A stretch of DNA of 64,000 bases from Dastarcus helophoroides (Eukaryota > Arthropoda > Insecta > Coleoptera > Bothrideridae), in assembly GCA_028583605.1 (NCBI GenBank), contig CM053336.1, positions 21,189,004-21,253,003 of the forward strand. Direction: 5' to 3'. The notes under the pieces are model-generated. The model had not been told where the DNA came from. It was given only the letters and a program-made list of their open reading frames with translations, and did no database searches. How positions within the stretch are numbered: position 1 is the stretch's first letter; each line of letters starts with the position of its first letter. Positions 44,900 through 56,359 of this stretch are shown here, piece by piece. The position numbers and the translations under genes are program-made.

Positions 44900-45900
44900 A
44901 CTAAGGCTTGAAGAGCAAAAACAGACATTTTCGAGACAAGTGGAAATTTTCAAAATAAGCGCGATATTAAGTAAAGTGACGAAATTTTGAAACAAGGTCG
45001 ACAAAAAACGAAATTTTGGAATAATTTTAAAAAATCGATTCAATTAACCGACACGTTAAAAAAAAAGCGTTGACCGTGAAAGTAGTGCGTGCTTGGATAG
45101 CTAGTATATTTAAACAAATTACATCTTTTGCAATAGATATTATTTCCTCGTTTTTTCACAGGTCAAAAGCGGATAAGACGTAGCGTGCCCCGAAAATATT
45201 GTTTATTCGCCCCTGTGGCGGTATTCGGATAAACGACGGTTAATCAACGTTGGATAATGCGCGCCTTACTGTAACTTTAAATTGTAATTCGCAACTTTCA
45301 AAATAAAAAGACGAAAGACACGAAAGAAACGTCAAAATGAATGCCCACGCCAGATTTATTGGATTACTATACAGGGGCGGATTTAAGGGTGTGCAACATG
45401 TGCTATAGCAGAGAGGCCCCCGCCAAAAAGGATGGTTTTCCATTTTTAGTTGTAAAAATATTTTAGGCGGGACAAGTCACATTTTTGCGGTGTAAAAGGG
45501 CCCCCACCAGTGAGTTACACAGGCCCCGAGCAAGCTAAATCCGCCCCTGACTACGTGACATTTTATTGAAGATTTTCTATTTGAAAATCACACAGGCTTA
45601 TTAATAAGGTGGTGTTAGATTTTATTCCAAACATTAGCAGAAGGTTAGTTTGCTTTTCATTTATTTACCGAAGGTATCAGGCGAAATCTATTAACAGCGC
45701 GTGCCAGTCATAAAATTGTTTTTGCGTATTTTTCAAACTTCACGCCATCCTTATTAAAATATTGACTTTACGTTCTATTTGACCTAAAGTTTGCAAAAAA
45801 AAATGAGGTAATGGTTTTCGTAATCCACAAGGATAATGTATATACAACCAAAAAACCAATAAGGAACCGCGAAATTTATAAACTCTTCTCGGAATTTAAA
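44900..45900. other. mixed unique DNA around the MITE
   Basis: Low satellite content. Contains a pogo-like word cluster (cggataagacg near 45169; attcggataaacgacggtt at about 45219-45240) that may be the right end of the terminus at 36649. A 67-residue minus-strand frame (45240-45443) overlaps the MITE and is not a gene. Nothing else is recognised. Confidence 0.35.
45372..45549. mobile_element. hAT-type MITE
   Basis: Inverted termini CAGGGGCGGATTTA and TAAATCCGCCCCTG enclose 178 bp with GC-rich words (gaggcccccgcc, gggcccccacc). The flanks ttactata and actacgtg do not match well, so the target duplication has decayed or an end has been altered. Confidence 0.75.
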
Positions 45901-47480
45901 CTTTCACAATTTTAGTTTTTTTCCTCTAATTTTAAATCGAAATTTTGAGGAAACCCAACATCTCTAGATCACAAAAAGCCGATATTTCGATAAAAAACAA
46001 ATAATTTCAAAATTTTGAGTCACAATTTGAGAAAAACTGAAAAGTTTCAGTTTTTATCTTTAATTTCGTGATTTGCCAAAATTTGGTAATTAGTCAAAAT
46101 TTCATTTAAGTTTGACATTTCGAACGATCTTGAACAATGACGTGAATATCGAAATTTATAAAATATCGATTGAATTGATTTTATAAATAAAAAAATTCAA
46201 AAATTGATAGAAATTCTTTTTGGCATTTCGAATTTTAAAATCTTAATTTCAACATGTGCCCCGGAAATTTAAACTTATTTTTATAAATGTCGAAAAATAA
46301 TTGTATTTTTCAAAAAGAAAAATGTAGCAAAATTTGTGAAAATTATAAACTGATTTAAAATGTGTTTGAAAAAAACACTGGAAAGTTTAAAATATTTTGG
46401 TTTTGGGGACCTTCCTTTTGTTCTACTTTCTACTTTTTTGGAAAATTTAACATTCTTAATTTGTTTCAAAGTCGAACTTTTGACCTTAAAATCAATCGAT
46501 TATGTTGCTCTGGACATTTTGAGTTTAAAAAAGTGTTAGGTTAGAGTGAATGTGTCGCGGAAAAAAAACCAAGACGTTAAAACTTTGAAACTTGATTAAA
46601 ATAAAAAATTTCCAAAAAGAGTTTTCGAAAAAATTTTAATTTTTGGAAAGAGCTTTAGGAAAGAGGTCAGTATTAAGTTTAAATTTGAAATTTCGATTAA
46701 AAAAATCGAAATTTTGGGGTCAGTATTGAAATTTTGAGAAAGAAGGCTAATTTGAATTTAAACCCAAACTTTTTAAAACAAAGTCGATAAACTGTTAAGT
46801 TCATAATAGAAATTTTAAATATACCCGGTTAATTCTCAAATTTTCGGCTCAAATCTCGAAATTTCGCCTTTAGACACAAATACATTTTCGAATTTTTTTC
46901 GAAGCTTATATTTTGAAATCCAAAACCTGAAACTTAAAAGTTATAGAAAAAGTAAAAATTTTGAGTACAAAGTAAAAAATTGCAGAACAAAGTCACGACT
47001 CAATTTTAAGTATTTTGAGATTTATTGATTTTTTTCAAAATTTTGACTTGTCTGCTTAAAATTTCGAATTTGATTCTAACATTGTTCTTCAGTTTAAAAA
47101 TGGTAAGTCTATACACCGGATTTCGAGAAAAAAGCTCAAATTTCAACAGAAACTAAAAATTTATAAAATTCGATTTCCAAAAATAAATGGAGCAGTTTAC
47201 AGAAAAACAATTCTTCATATCTTCCACTCCAAAGATGTCAAGCTTAAACTAAAAATTTTCATAAAAAGTTCAAAGGCTTAGTTTGTTGCTTAGAAATTTA
47301 AAACTAATTCAAGCATCGAAATTTCGGACTTAAAAATGAAATAATGAGATTTTTTTTTTTGATAAATTTAATGTTTCTTACAGATAAATGTGTCGATGAA
47401 ATTTCAAGGCTTCGTAACTTTTAAACGAATTGATCGAATTTTAAAAACATCGCCAGTGTACAGAGAATCAAAAACATTTT
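45901..47480. repeat. diverged satellite-like AT-rich region
   Basis: Words such as cgaaattttg are present in both orientations but sparse, with no clear period. Two complementary-strand frames (46281-46544) are shadows of AT-rich DNA. No gene or element is delimited. Confidence 0.45.
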
Positions 47481-47665
47481 TCAATGACCTATCACTTGAC
47501 CCCCATTCATTTGAAAAATTTTGGTAGATGACCAACGTTGGGCTATGATTTTTGCCTCAAAAGTTGTTCCCTTCGGAAAAAAAATCGATGTGGTTCATCA
47601 TTTTTTCGACAAGATCTTTTTGTGGCAGCTTTATCGATGGGCTACATTGTGGGGGTGAACTAGAT

Positions 47666-47725
47666 CAAGGGTTCTCACCTTTTTTTTACGTTGAGCCTCC
47701 CCGGGAATATATTTATGCTCACCAT
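47666..47725 (+). mobile_element. hAT-like left terminus before a satellite block
   Basis: CAAGGGTTCTCACC, followed by a T-run and gttgagcctccccggg, matches the CAGGGGTTCTCAACC-type hAT end with small changes. The eight bases before it, aactagat, fit nnCTAGnn. The sequence then passes into the satellite through a segment shared with 37980. The right partner is not located. Confidence 0.5.
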
Positions 47726-50700
47726 TAAATTTTTTTCATTGTTACAAATCAAAAAAATCTCGATATTCATTTCTCAGTTACAAACATAATCGTATAAATT
47801 AAAACTTTAATGATAACTCCTAAAAGTAATTAAGTATAAATAATTTACAAAATTTTCAAAAAAAATTGTGAAATTATGGAAAAATTGTAATCTTGAAAAA
47901 GTCAAAATATTGAAAAATGGTCAAACATTTCGAAAAAGGTAAAGCTTTAAAAAATGTCGATATTACATCAAAAAAATATTTAAAAAAAGCTGAAATTTTT
48001 GTTGTTTAACTAATTTTTTTTAAATTTGAAATTTAAGATAAGACATAGTTGTCAAAAGAATTCAAAATTTTTTCAAAAACGAAATTTAACAAAAAGTCAA
48101 ATTTTGGAAAAAGTCGAAGTAGGTCTAAAATTTAAAAAGCAGACAAATATTTTTTAAAAAATTACGAAATGTTTAATAAAGTCCAAATTTTTGAAAATTC
48201 TTCGAAATTTTGGAAATCTTCATAATAAATTAAAATTTTCAATAAACATTTAAAGTTTTGGAAAAAGTGGAGATTTTGGACGATTCTAAATTTAAAAAGA
48301 TTTCAAATTTTGAAAAACAATTAAACATTTCCAATATCGATCGAAATTTTCAAAAAAAGTCGAAATTTTTGAAACGTCTTGTAGTAATTTAATTAAAAAA
48401 TAAATTGTAATTTATAAAGTAAACGTTTTTAAACCAGATCGAAATTTTGAAGTTTTGAAAATTTTCAAAAAAAGTCAAAATAGTGAAAAAAGAATAAATT
48501 TTCGAAAGTCGAAATATTGAAAACGGAAATTTCGAAAAAGGTGAAGCTTTAAAAAATGTCGATATTCCAAAAAAAAATATATGTATATTCAAAATAAGTC
48601 GACATTTTTGGTGTTAAACTAATTTAAAAAAAAACTGAAATTGAAAAAACTCAGTTTTCAAAAAAATTCGAAATTTTTTCAAAAACAAAATTTTAAAAAA
48701 AATCCTGATTTTCGAAAAAGCCGAAGTAAGTCTAAAGTTTGAAAAGCAGACAAATATTTTTAAACAATAACGAAATTTTTAATAATATTGAAATTTTGTA
48801 AATTCCTCGACATTTTGAAAATTTTGATAAGTTAAAATTTTCAATAAAAAATTTAGGTTTTGAAAAAGGTGTAGATTTTGTACGATTCGAAATTTAAAAG
48901 GATTTCAGATTTTGAAAAATAATTAACAATTTCCAAATTTTGAAAAGGATCGTAATTTGAAAAAAAAATGGAAGTTCGCAAAGAGGGCGAAAGTTTAAAA
49001 AATGTGGAGATTAAAAAAAATCGAAATTTTCTAAACGAATCGGAATTTTGAAGAGTCGATTTAAAAAAAAATGGAAGTTTGCAAAAAAAGGCTCAAATTT
49101 CAAAATATATGAAATTAAGAAGTATTCGAAATTTCCAGCTAAGCAAAGATTTTTTTTTTTCAATAAATCTTGGTGCAAATTTTCAAAAAAGTCGAATTTA
49201 AAAAAACTTTACCAAGTTTTCAACAAAAAAAAACGAAAACTTGAAAAAAGATCAGAATTAAGAGTTGTTACATTAAAAAATGCTGAAAAACACAAAATTT
49301 AACAAAACATAGATTTTTTGAAATGGGATGCTAATTTAAGAAAATGTAATTTTGAAAATAGTCAAGATTTTAGAAAAAAAGTCGAACTTTTGGAAAAAAA
49401 ATTAAATTGTGAAAATATGTGAATATTTCAGAAAAGAAAAAATTTCGATATTTCAAAAATGAAAATTTTCAGATAACAGTCGTATTAATTGAAAAAAAAA
49501 ACGCATTTTTGAAAAAGTGTAAAGTTTTCGGAAAATCAAATTTTGCAAAAAGCCAAAATTTTGAAAATTATTTGATATTTTCAAAAAACCAAAGGATTGA
49601 TGAAATGGCGAAATTCACAAAAAATCCAAGTTTCAAAATGTTGACTTCTTGAAAGAATGTTGAGATTAAAGTTAAATTTTCTAAATGAATCGAAATTTTG
49701 AAGTCGATAATTAAAAAAAAATGGAAGCTTGCAAAAAGACGAAATTTCGAAAAATAAAAGAGTGAAGATTTTTTTCTCGAAAATTTTGGTGTTAATTTTC
49801 AAAAAAATCGAATTTTAAAAAACTGGAATAAAGTTTTGTAAAAAAAAATCAAAAACTTGAAAAAAGGTTCAAACGTCAAAAATGTCGAAAATCACAGAAT
49901 TTTTAAAAAGTCGGATTTTTTAAAAAGTTGTGGTAATTCAATAAATAAAATTGTAATTTTAAAAAAATTCAAGATTTACAAAAAAAGTCGAAATTTTGGA
50001 AAACATTAAAATGTTAAAAATTTGCGAAAATTTCAAAAAAGGAGAATAACAAACGTAGTAATTGAAAAAAAATGCAAATCTAAAAAAATGTTATTGATTT
50101 TGATAAGGTGGAAATTTCCAAAAAGTCAAAGTTTTGAAAAAACATGAGATTTTCAAAAAATCAAAGATTTATTGAAATGGCGACAACTGTAAACAAATTC
50201 CAAGTTTTAAAATGTTGACTTTTGGAAAAAATGTCTAGATTAGAAAAAATCGGAATTTTCTAAATGAATCAAAATCTTGAAGAGTTGAAATCAATAAGAG
50301 TTAAAATTTTGAAAAAAGCTTAAGGATTTAAAGAACTCGAAAGATTTGATGAAAAGACGAAATCTGCAAACAAATTCCAAGTTTTAAAATGTCGGCTTTT
50401 TAAAAAAATATCGAGATTAGAAAAAAATCAAAATTTTGAAGAGTCTAAGTTAAAAAAAAGAAAGTTTGCAAGAAAATGCGAAATTTTGAAAAATATAAGA
50501 AATTAAAAAGTATTTAAAATTTCCAAAAACTAAGAATTTTGATTTTCAAATCCCGGTATTAATTTTCAAAAAAGGCGAAACGAAGTTTTCAAAGTAATAA
50601 TAATAATAAAACAACAGCTTGAAAAAAGGTTCAAATTTAAAAGGGTTGATACGACAGAAAATGCCGAAAATTGGAGGAAAAGGTGAAAAAGTAAGCTTTT

Positions 50701-51077
50701 AAAAAACTCGAAATTTTCAAAAAGAGTAGGAATTTTCAAAACCTGGAAATTTTAAAAGAGTCGAAATTTTCAAAATAGTTGGAAATTTTGGCCAAATGCC
50801 GAAACGTTAAAAAAAAAGTCGAAATTTAGTCGAAATTGTCAAAAACTGTAAAACATGTGAATGCAGTCGAAAAATTTAATAGAAATCGAAATTTTTAACA
50901 AATGTCCAAGTTACTAAAGAAGTCGAGATTTTCGATAGAAAATCAAAATTCTCGAAAAAAAACCCAATTTTGAATATTCCAAATTTTCAAACAAAAATTA
51001 GCTTTCTAACGGTTGTGACAACAGTTATGAAAATGTCAAAAAACATGAAATTTTCAAGACTCGAATTTTCAAAGAAA
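47726..51077. repeat. satellite block with a tandem duplication of about 600 bp
   Basis: The segment gctttaaaaaatgtcgatatt occurs at about 47944 and 48545 with similar downstream words (gtgttaaactaattt, aaaagcagacaaatattttt), as it also does once near 38130. Further on, two related stretches (about 49020-49260 and 49660-49920) share gatttaaaaaaaaatggaag-type segments and gaaaactt...ggttcaaa. Low-complexity frames only. Confidence 0.7.
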
Positions 51078-51085
51078 GTCGAAAT

Positions 51086-54000
51086 CAGGGCTTCGAACCG
51101 TTATTCATTTTGTTCCGGTTTTCGGTTTTCGTTCCGGAAAAAAAATTTATAGGTTCAGTTCCGGTTTTCGTTCCGACAAAAATAACGGTTTTTTTCCGGT
51201 TTTCGGTTCAGCTCCGAGTGACTCATTTTTAATTTTTCGGGTAATCTCGAAATTTCAAAAACGGACCTGAAATTTAGGAAAAAAATTTAAATTAAAATTT
51301 AGAATTTCGATTTAGGTTGAATTTTCGAGTGCAAAGTATTTTTTTTTACAAAATGTAGAAATTGTAAGCTTGAACTCTAACTTTTAGAATAAATAGAATG
51401 AAATTTCAGATTTCAAAATTTTGAGTTTAAACTAATTATAAATAATGTTTAAACTTTTTAAGTTGAAACAAGACAAAAAATGTTTAGAAAAGTAATATAT
51501 ACAGCGGAGTTATTATTTAAAAAAAAAGTGTAGATTTGAATTTGAAGTAAAATTTTCAGAAAAAAATAATTTTAAAATTTTAAGTTGCAAAATTTCGACT
51601 TATACTAGAGATTTTAATTTTTTAGAACAATCGAGTTCAAAGCGAAATTCTTATGATTATAATGAAACCTTTAGAATTATTTTATACATAAATTTAAAGT
51701 TTTTTTAAATTTTGACTACCTTTTTAAAAGTGTGAGTTAAAACTTGATATTTTTTTTAATGTCGTGTTTTAATTCAATACTTTCAGGAAAACAATCAAAT
51801 TTAGGGGGAACAATTGCACCGTTCTAGGAACAAATCTAAATTTTGATTCAATGAATTATCAGAGTTTGAAAAAACAATTCTTTCATAAATAAAACTTTCT
51901 CAAGATTTCAACTATTTCTAGTAATTATGAGTAAAAGGTCTTTTAAACATTCTAATTTAGAAATTAAGACGTAAATATCAAAAAAAGTCATGGTTTTTGG
52001 AAATAGGTTACAATTGATATTTAAGTCGAAATTTTAGGAAAAAAAAAAACCCTAAAATTGCAACTTAACCCTAGAGTGGGCGCGCCATACTTTGTAACAC
52101 GAAGGGGCGCGCGCGGTCTCAGAGACCGCATCTATAAATAATGTTATTTATTAACTTTTTTTGGTTCTATGATGAAATATGGTATCTTGGTATATTTGTA
52201 AATAAAATTAAATTACAAATCATGCATTGCTTTAACCTATAAACAAAAAATTTAGCCAAATACAAAGGCCAGATTATTATACGAATTACGGAACTAAATT
52301 TCCGATAATATTATATTTAAGGGTTTGGGCCCAAAAATAGGTTTCATTTGGACCATACTAGTTTGGAATTATCCCCTACAGCCTTATTTCCTAGCAAAAC
52401 TCAATTTATATCTGGAACTATAAAGACAAAACAATTTAACATGCGTGGGCGCGCGCGGTTTCACATAATGCAAATAGCTATAACTTACAAAAATGGAGAT
52501 ATAATTAATCACTTGATCAACTATTACATTCGTGATGTTATAAAACTCAGCTAAACCAAAAATGAGCATTATTGGCAAACTAATTATTGAAATATAAAAT
52601 AATAAATATAAGTGCGGTCTGAGAGACCGCGCGCGCCCATCGGCGGGTTAAATATGACATTTTAAGACAAATGTGAAATTTTCAAAAAAAAAGTTAAATC
52701 TTTTTACTATCTTTTATCAAAATTTTGAATTCTTTTTGGACATTTTTAGGTTTTCGGGAAAGTTGGAGAAGACATTTCGAAGTTATTTTTGAAATTTTAT
52801 TATGTTCTGAAGAATCCAAGTTCAAATTTAAAATTTTAATTTTTTAAGACAAAAATAGCTAAATTTGGAAGGAAAATTATCAACATTTTTTGAAATGGTC
52901 AAATTTTAATTGAAAGTGAAAAAAAAATTGTTAAAGATAAATTTTAATAGCTAATAAGATGCCCATTTTTCTAGAAACTTTGATTTTTTAAGCAAAAATT
53001 TTGACGATTCCAAATTTTATCAAAATTTGGTGTCAGCATTTTTAAATTCACAAGTTGATAAAAATGTTTCATAAACTTTCAAGTATTTTTGCAAAAAGTT
53101 TTTTCTCGAAATTTGGCAATCAAAGTAAAAAACTTGATTTGCCGAAATTTTGTGATTAGAGACAAATCTCGTAAAAATAAAATTTTCTGATTGAGATAAA
53201 ATTTGGTTTTCGTGTTTTTTTTTGAAGTTTGGACTTTAGAACTGAAAACTTCGAGAAAACTCGACAGCCTGAGTAAAATTCCAATATATAAAAAAAAATC
53301 AGTTTAAACCGAAAACCTTGAAATAATTCAGGTTTCTTAGAAAATTTTTATTAAAATGAAAACATTATTTATTTTAAAAAATTATCGAAATTTCATGTTT
53401 CAACTCGACATTTACAAACTTTCGTTATAGTAAAACAAAATTATAAATTTTTAGTTTTTCTTAAAATGTTCGAATTTTTCTCCTAATCTCTTATTTATTT
53501 TTATCAATTTTAAGCTTCTCTGGAGATTTAAACTTTTTTCTTATAATGTTGTGATTAGGTTTGAAATTTTAATATTAAAGTCGAAATTTCGAGGAAAATA
53601 GTCAAAATTTTCAAAAAAGTGCGATTTATTAAAGAAAAACATTTCACAAAAAATTTAATTTGACATTTTAACCATTTTATCGATTTTTGTACTTTAATCT
53701 CAAAATTCGTGAAAAAGGCCGAAATTCTAAGATTTTTTCAGGAGAGTTTCTTCTGCAAATTCTAAACTCAAACTTGAACCTTAATATTTTTCCCCAAAAA
53801 TTTCGATGCCAAACTCAAAACTTTGTTAGAGATTTAACTTTTGATCTCAAAATTTTGACCTCCATCTCAAGCTATAAACTTTTTCTCGAAATTTCGAATT
53901 TAAACTTAAAATTTGGACTCCTTTCTCGAAATTTTGTGTTAGAACCGAATTCTTGTGATTGACTTAGTTTTTGTTCAAAATTTAGATTTTTTCTCAAAAT

Positions 54001-54934
54001 TTTGTGTTCAAAATTTAGATTTTTTCTCAAAATTTTGTGTTCAAATTTTAGAATTGAAAATTCGTTTTGTATCTTTTCAAAGTTTTGCATTAAATTTTTT
54101 ATCTGAAGTTGAAAGTTATACTTTTTAAAATTCCAGTTTTTCTATTTGAATTTTTTTTCAAATTTTCGTGATTAAACTTAAAAGCTGAAAATTGGATTCT
54201 TCCAAATAAATTTATTTTGAATAATTTTTAAAACTTTTATCCTTTGCCTCAGATTTTTCACGTTAAGGTTGCTTTTTTTTATTTTTTTCTGATTTCAAAA
54301 CTGAAATTTTGACTTTTTTTTAGAAATTTTGATTTTAGTCTCAAAACATGAATTTGCTAAATGAAATGGGATACCTTTTCTTTAATTAAAGTCACCGCAG
54401 GTTACATCAAAAGTTACTGCAAGCCATATGTGGCTCGCGAGCTACGGATCAAGCTTCAATTGTTTAAAACAATTGAAATAATGGAAAAAAATTGTGTAAA
54501 AAAAAAGGTGAAATCGGGGAAAATAAAAAAAAAATTCTACATAATTTTGATTCAAACGCTAGTGATATGTGTCGAAAAATTTAAAAATAAGTCATTATTT
54601 CTAGAAAAATTCAACATTTTAAATTTAAAATTGACATTTATGGGACACAATAAAAATAAGTTTAAATTCAAAATTTTAATTAAAAAAACCAAAGTTTCAA
54701 AGAAACAAGTGAACTAAACAATAATAATAATAATCGAGCGAAAATATTGGGTTGAAATTCGAGACTTTAAAAGTAAAATTGAAATTGAAGTGGGGAGATT
54801 TTGGCAACTCTGGACTTTGGAATCTGCATTGAACCAAAATAAACGGATATTTTCTTTTAGGTTTAGTTCCGGTTTTCGTTCCGACAGAAATAACGGTTTT
54901 TGTCGGTTTCTGGTAGTTCCGGTTCGAAGCCCTG
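51086..54934. mobile_element. non-autonomous hAT-like element, 3.85 kb
   Basis: Left end CAGGGCTTCGAACCG and right end CGGTTCGAAGCCCTG (one base of length difference allowed in the right arm) are inverted. Both are followed inward by clusters of ttccggttttcg words and by ataacggttttt. Flanks gtcgaaat (51078-51085) and gttgaaat (54935-54942) match at 7 of 8 positions and lie in satellite on both sides. No transposase is present; the interior is AT-rich with low-complexity frames, and a piggyBac-like MITE sits at 52069-52645. An inverted fragment of the same family is at 24380-24573. Confidence 0.85.
52069..52645. mobile_element. piggyBac-like MITE flanked by TTAA
   Basis: The element begins CCCTAGAGTGGGCGCGCC and ends GCGCGCCCATCGGCGGG, with TTAA at 52065-52068 and 52646-52649. 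Just inside each end is a gcggtctcagagaccgc or gcggtctgagagaccgc palindrome, and a third gggcgcgcgcggt word lies near 52447. TTAA target sites and CCC...GGG ends are piggyBac hallmarks. Overlapping frames inside (52348-52578) have no known domain. It is nested in the hAT-like element 51086-54934. Confidence 0.88.
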
Positions 54935-55255
54935 GTTGAAATTTTCAAAGAAAGTCGAAATTTTCAAAAAATTCGAAATTTTCTAAAATGTCGAAGTTTT
55001 CAAAATGTGAGGCTTTTACAAAAGACGATATTTTGTATTTTTATTGCGTCGTATAACTGAGAAAAATATAATACATTTTTAGTGGGGCCCCCTAAAGTGT
55101 ATTTTATTTTAGGGGGGAGTGAAAATTGGGTTAGTTAAAACTTAAACGAAAGAATAAATTAATCTGTGCATTTGGGATTTCAAAGGAATTTTTTTGTAAG
55201 ATGTTCCAAGTTATTGGACCGCTCTAACGAGGCGCGTACTCTTTGGGCAGCCCTG
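54935..55255. mobile_element. satellite tail and hAT-like right terminus
   Basis: Satellite to about 55025, then gtggggccccctaaagtg and its partial inverted counterpart ttaggggggag, and at 55240-55255 tttgggcagccctg. The last resembles the inverted CAGGGCTGCCCAA end of hAT elements. The left end is unidentified. Confidence 0.4.
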
Positions 55256-56320
55256 GACTAAATTGTTGTATTTCAAAAAAATCAACATTTGACCTAGAAT
55301 CGTGCAACAATACTTTTAAGTATGCAATTATAACTTTAAAATTACAACTTGCTAATTATTTATTATACATTCACGAAAAAAGATCAAGGTTGAAGGAATT
55401 TTAAAATGTACACAAAGTATTGGGACGCCCGACAGTCGAGAGTTGTTTTCGTTTTATTCGCGGTGCACGAGTGGCTCGTTTTTGTTATAACGCCAAGCAG
55501 CAATCGACCAAAAAAAAAGATGCACTCCATGCACGTTAACTTATTATTCTATATTTAAAAATGCGATAAACGCTTTGATAACTGGAGTAGATACGAAAAA
55601 ATAACGAAAAAAAAGCAACAATATGTACATACATAAACACTTTAATTATTCTTAACGAGTAATAATGATTTTTAGCGGTTCGTTGTGCATTACATAACGA
55701 CGGTAATATTAACTTTTGTTTACATATCGCTCTGTGTTCACTGGCAGATAAATCTCGACGTTACCATTGTTTTAATGATTTATGTATGCCTCTTAAATTC
55801 GGTATGGCCCAAATGGAAACAATGCAAATAAAATAAAACAAAAACATCACGTATGGAAATGCATTGCCCCACTTTCGATGCTTTCACATAAATCCCGCTT
55901 GATAAAAATATTGTCAATAAATCTTCCTAATGGTGGAAGTTTTTTCTTCTCTATTAGCGTTGCCAGGTGTCCCGATTTGCACGGGATACATATTCCATTA
56001 TATTTCCTCATTGAAAACTAAATTTCAGTTGATGTCCACTAATTGAATAGGATTTATGTAGCACATGTGAAAAATGCATGTGGTAACAAGTGGCGTGTTG
56101 TGTCTTTTATAAAAGAGGAATTTGATCGGTAAAAAAGAACCAGCAAATATGATTTTTTCCCGATTTCAAATTCAACTGGTTTTTACTGAATAATTTTATT
56201 TCGCTTTCGGCTGTAATAAATTAAAAGAATATTATTTATTTTTTTGATAACATTAAACTGCCTACCTTACTTTAGTTTTCACATTTATTAGTCTATTATA
56301 CATAATATAAAACACAAATA
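55256..56320. other. unique non-coding region
   Basis: About 1 kb without satellite, open frames or terminal repeats. A gttgccaggtgtcccgatttg stretch near 55968 looks transposon-derived, but no pair was found. It may be conserved intronic DNA; nothing in the sequence alone decides this. Confidence 0.35.
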
Positions 56321-56354
56321 CTCATTCACACTCACTCACTCACTCACTCACTCA
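56321..56354. repeat. (CACT)n microsatellite
   Basis: A short run of actc/cact tetranucleotides with one interruption, immediately before the next satellite block. Confidence 0.9.
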
Positions 56355-56359
56355 AAATT

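Noticed and set aside
54361..54717. 118-residue plus-strand frame in the hAT-like element
   Set aside because: Lys/Ile/Asn-rich low-complexity translation with no transposase motif; part of it covers a hAT-end scrap.
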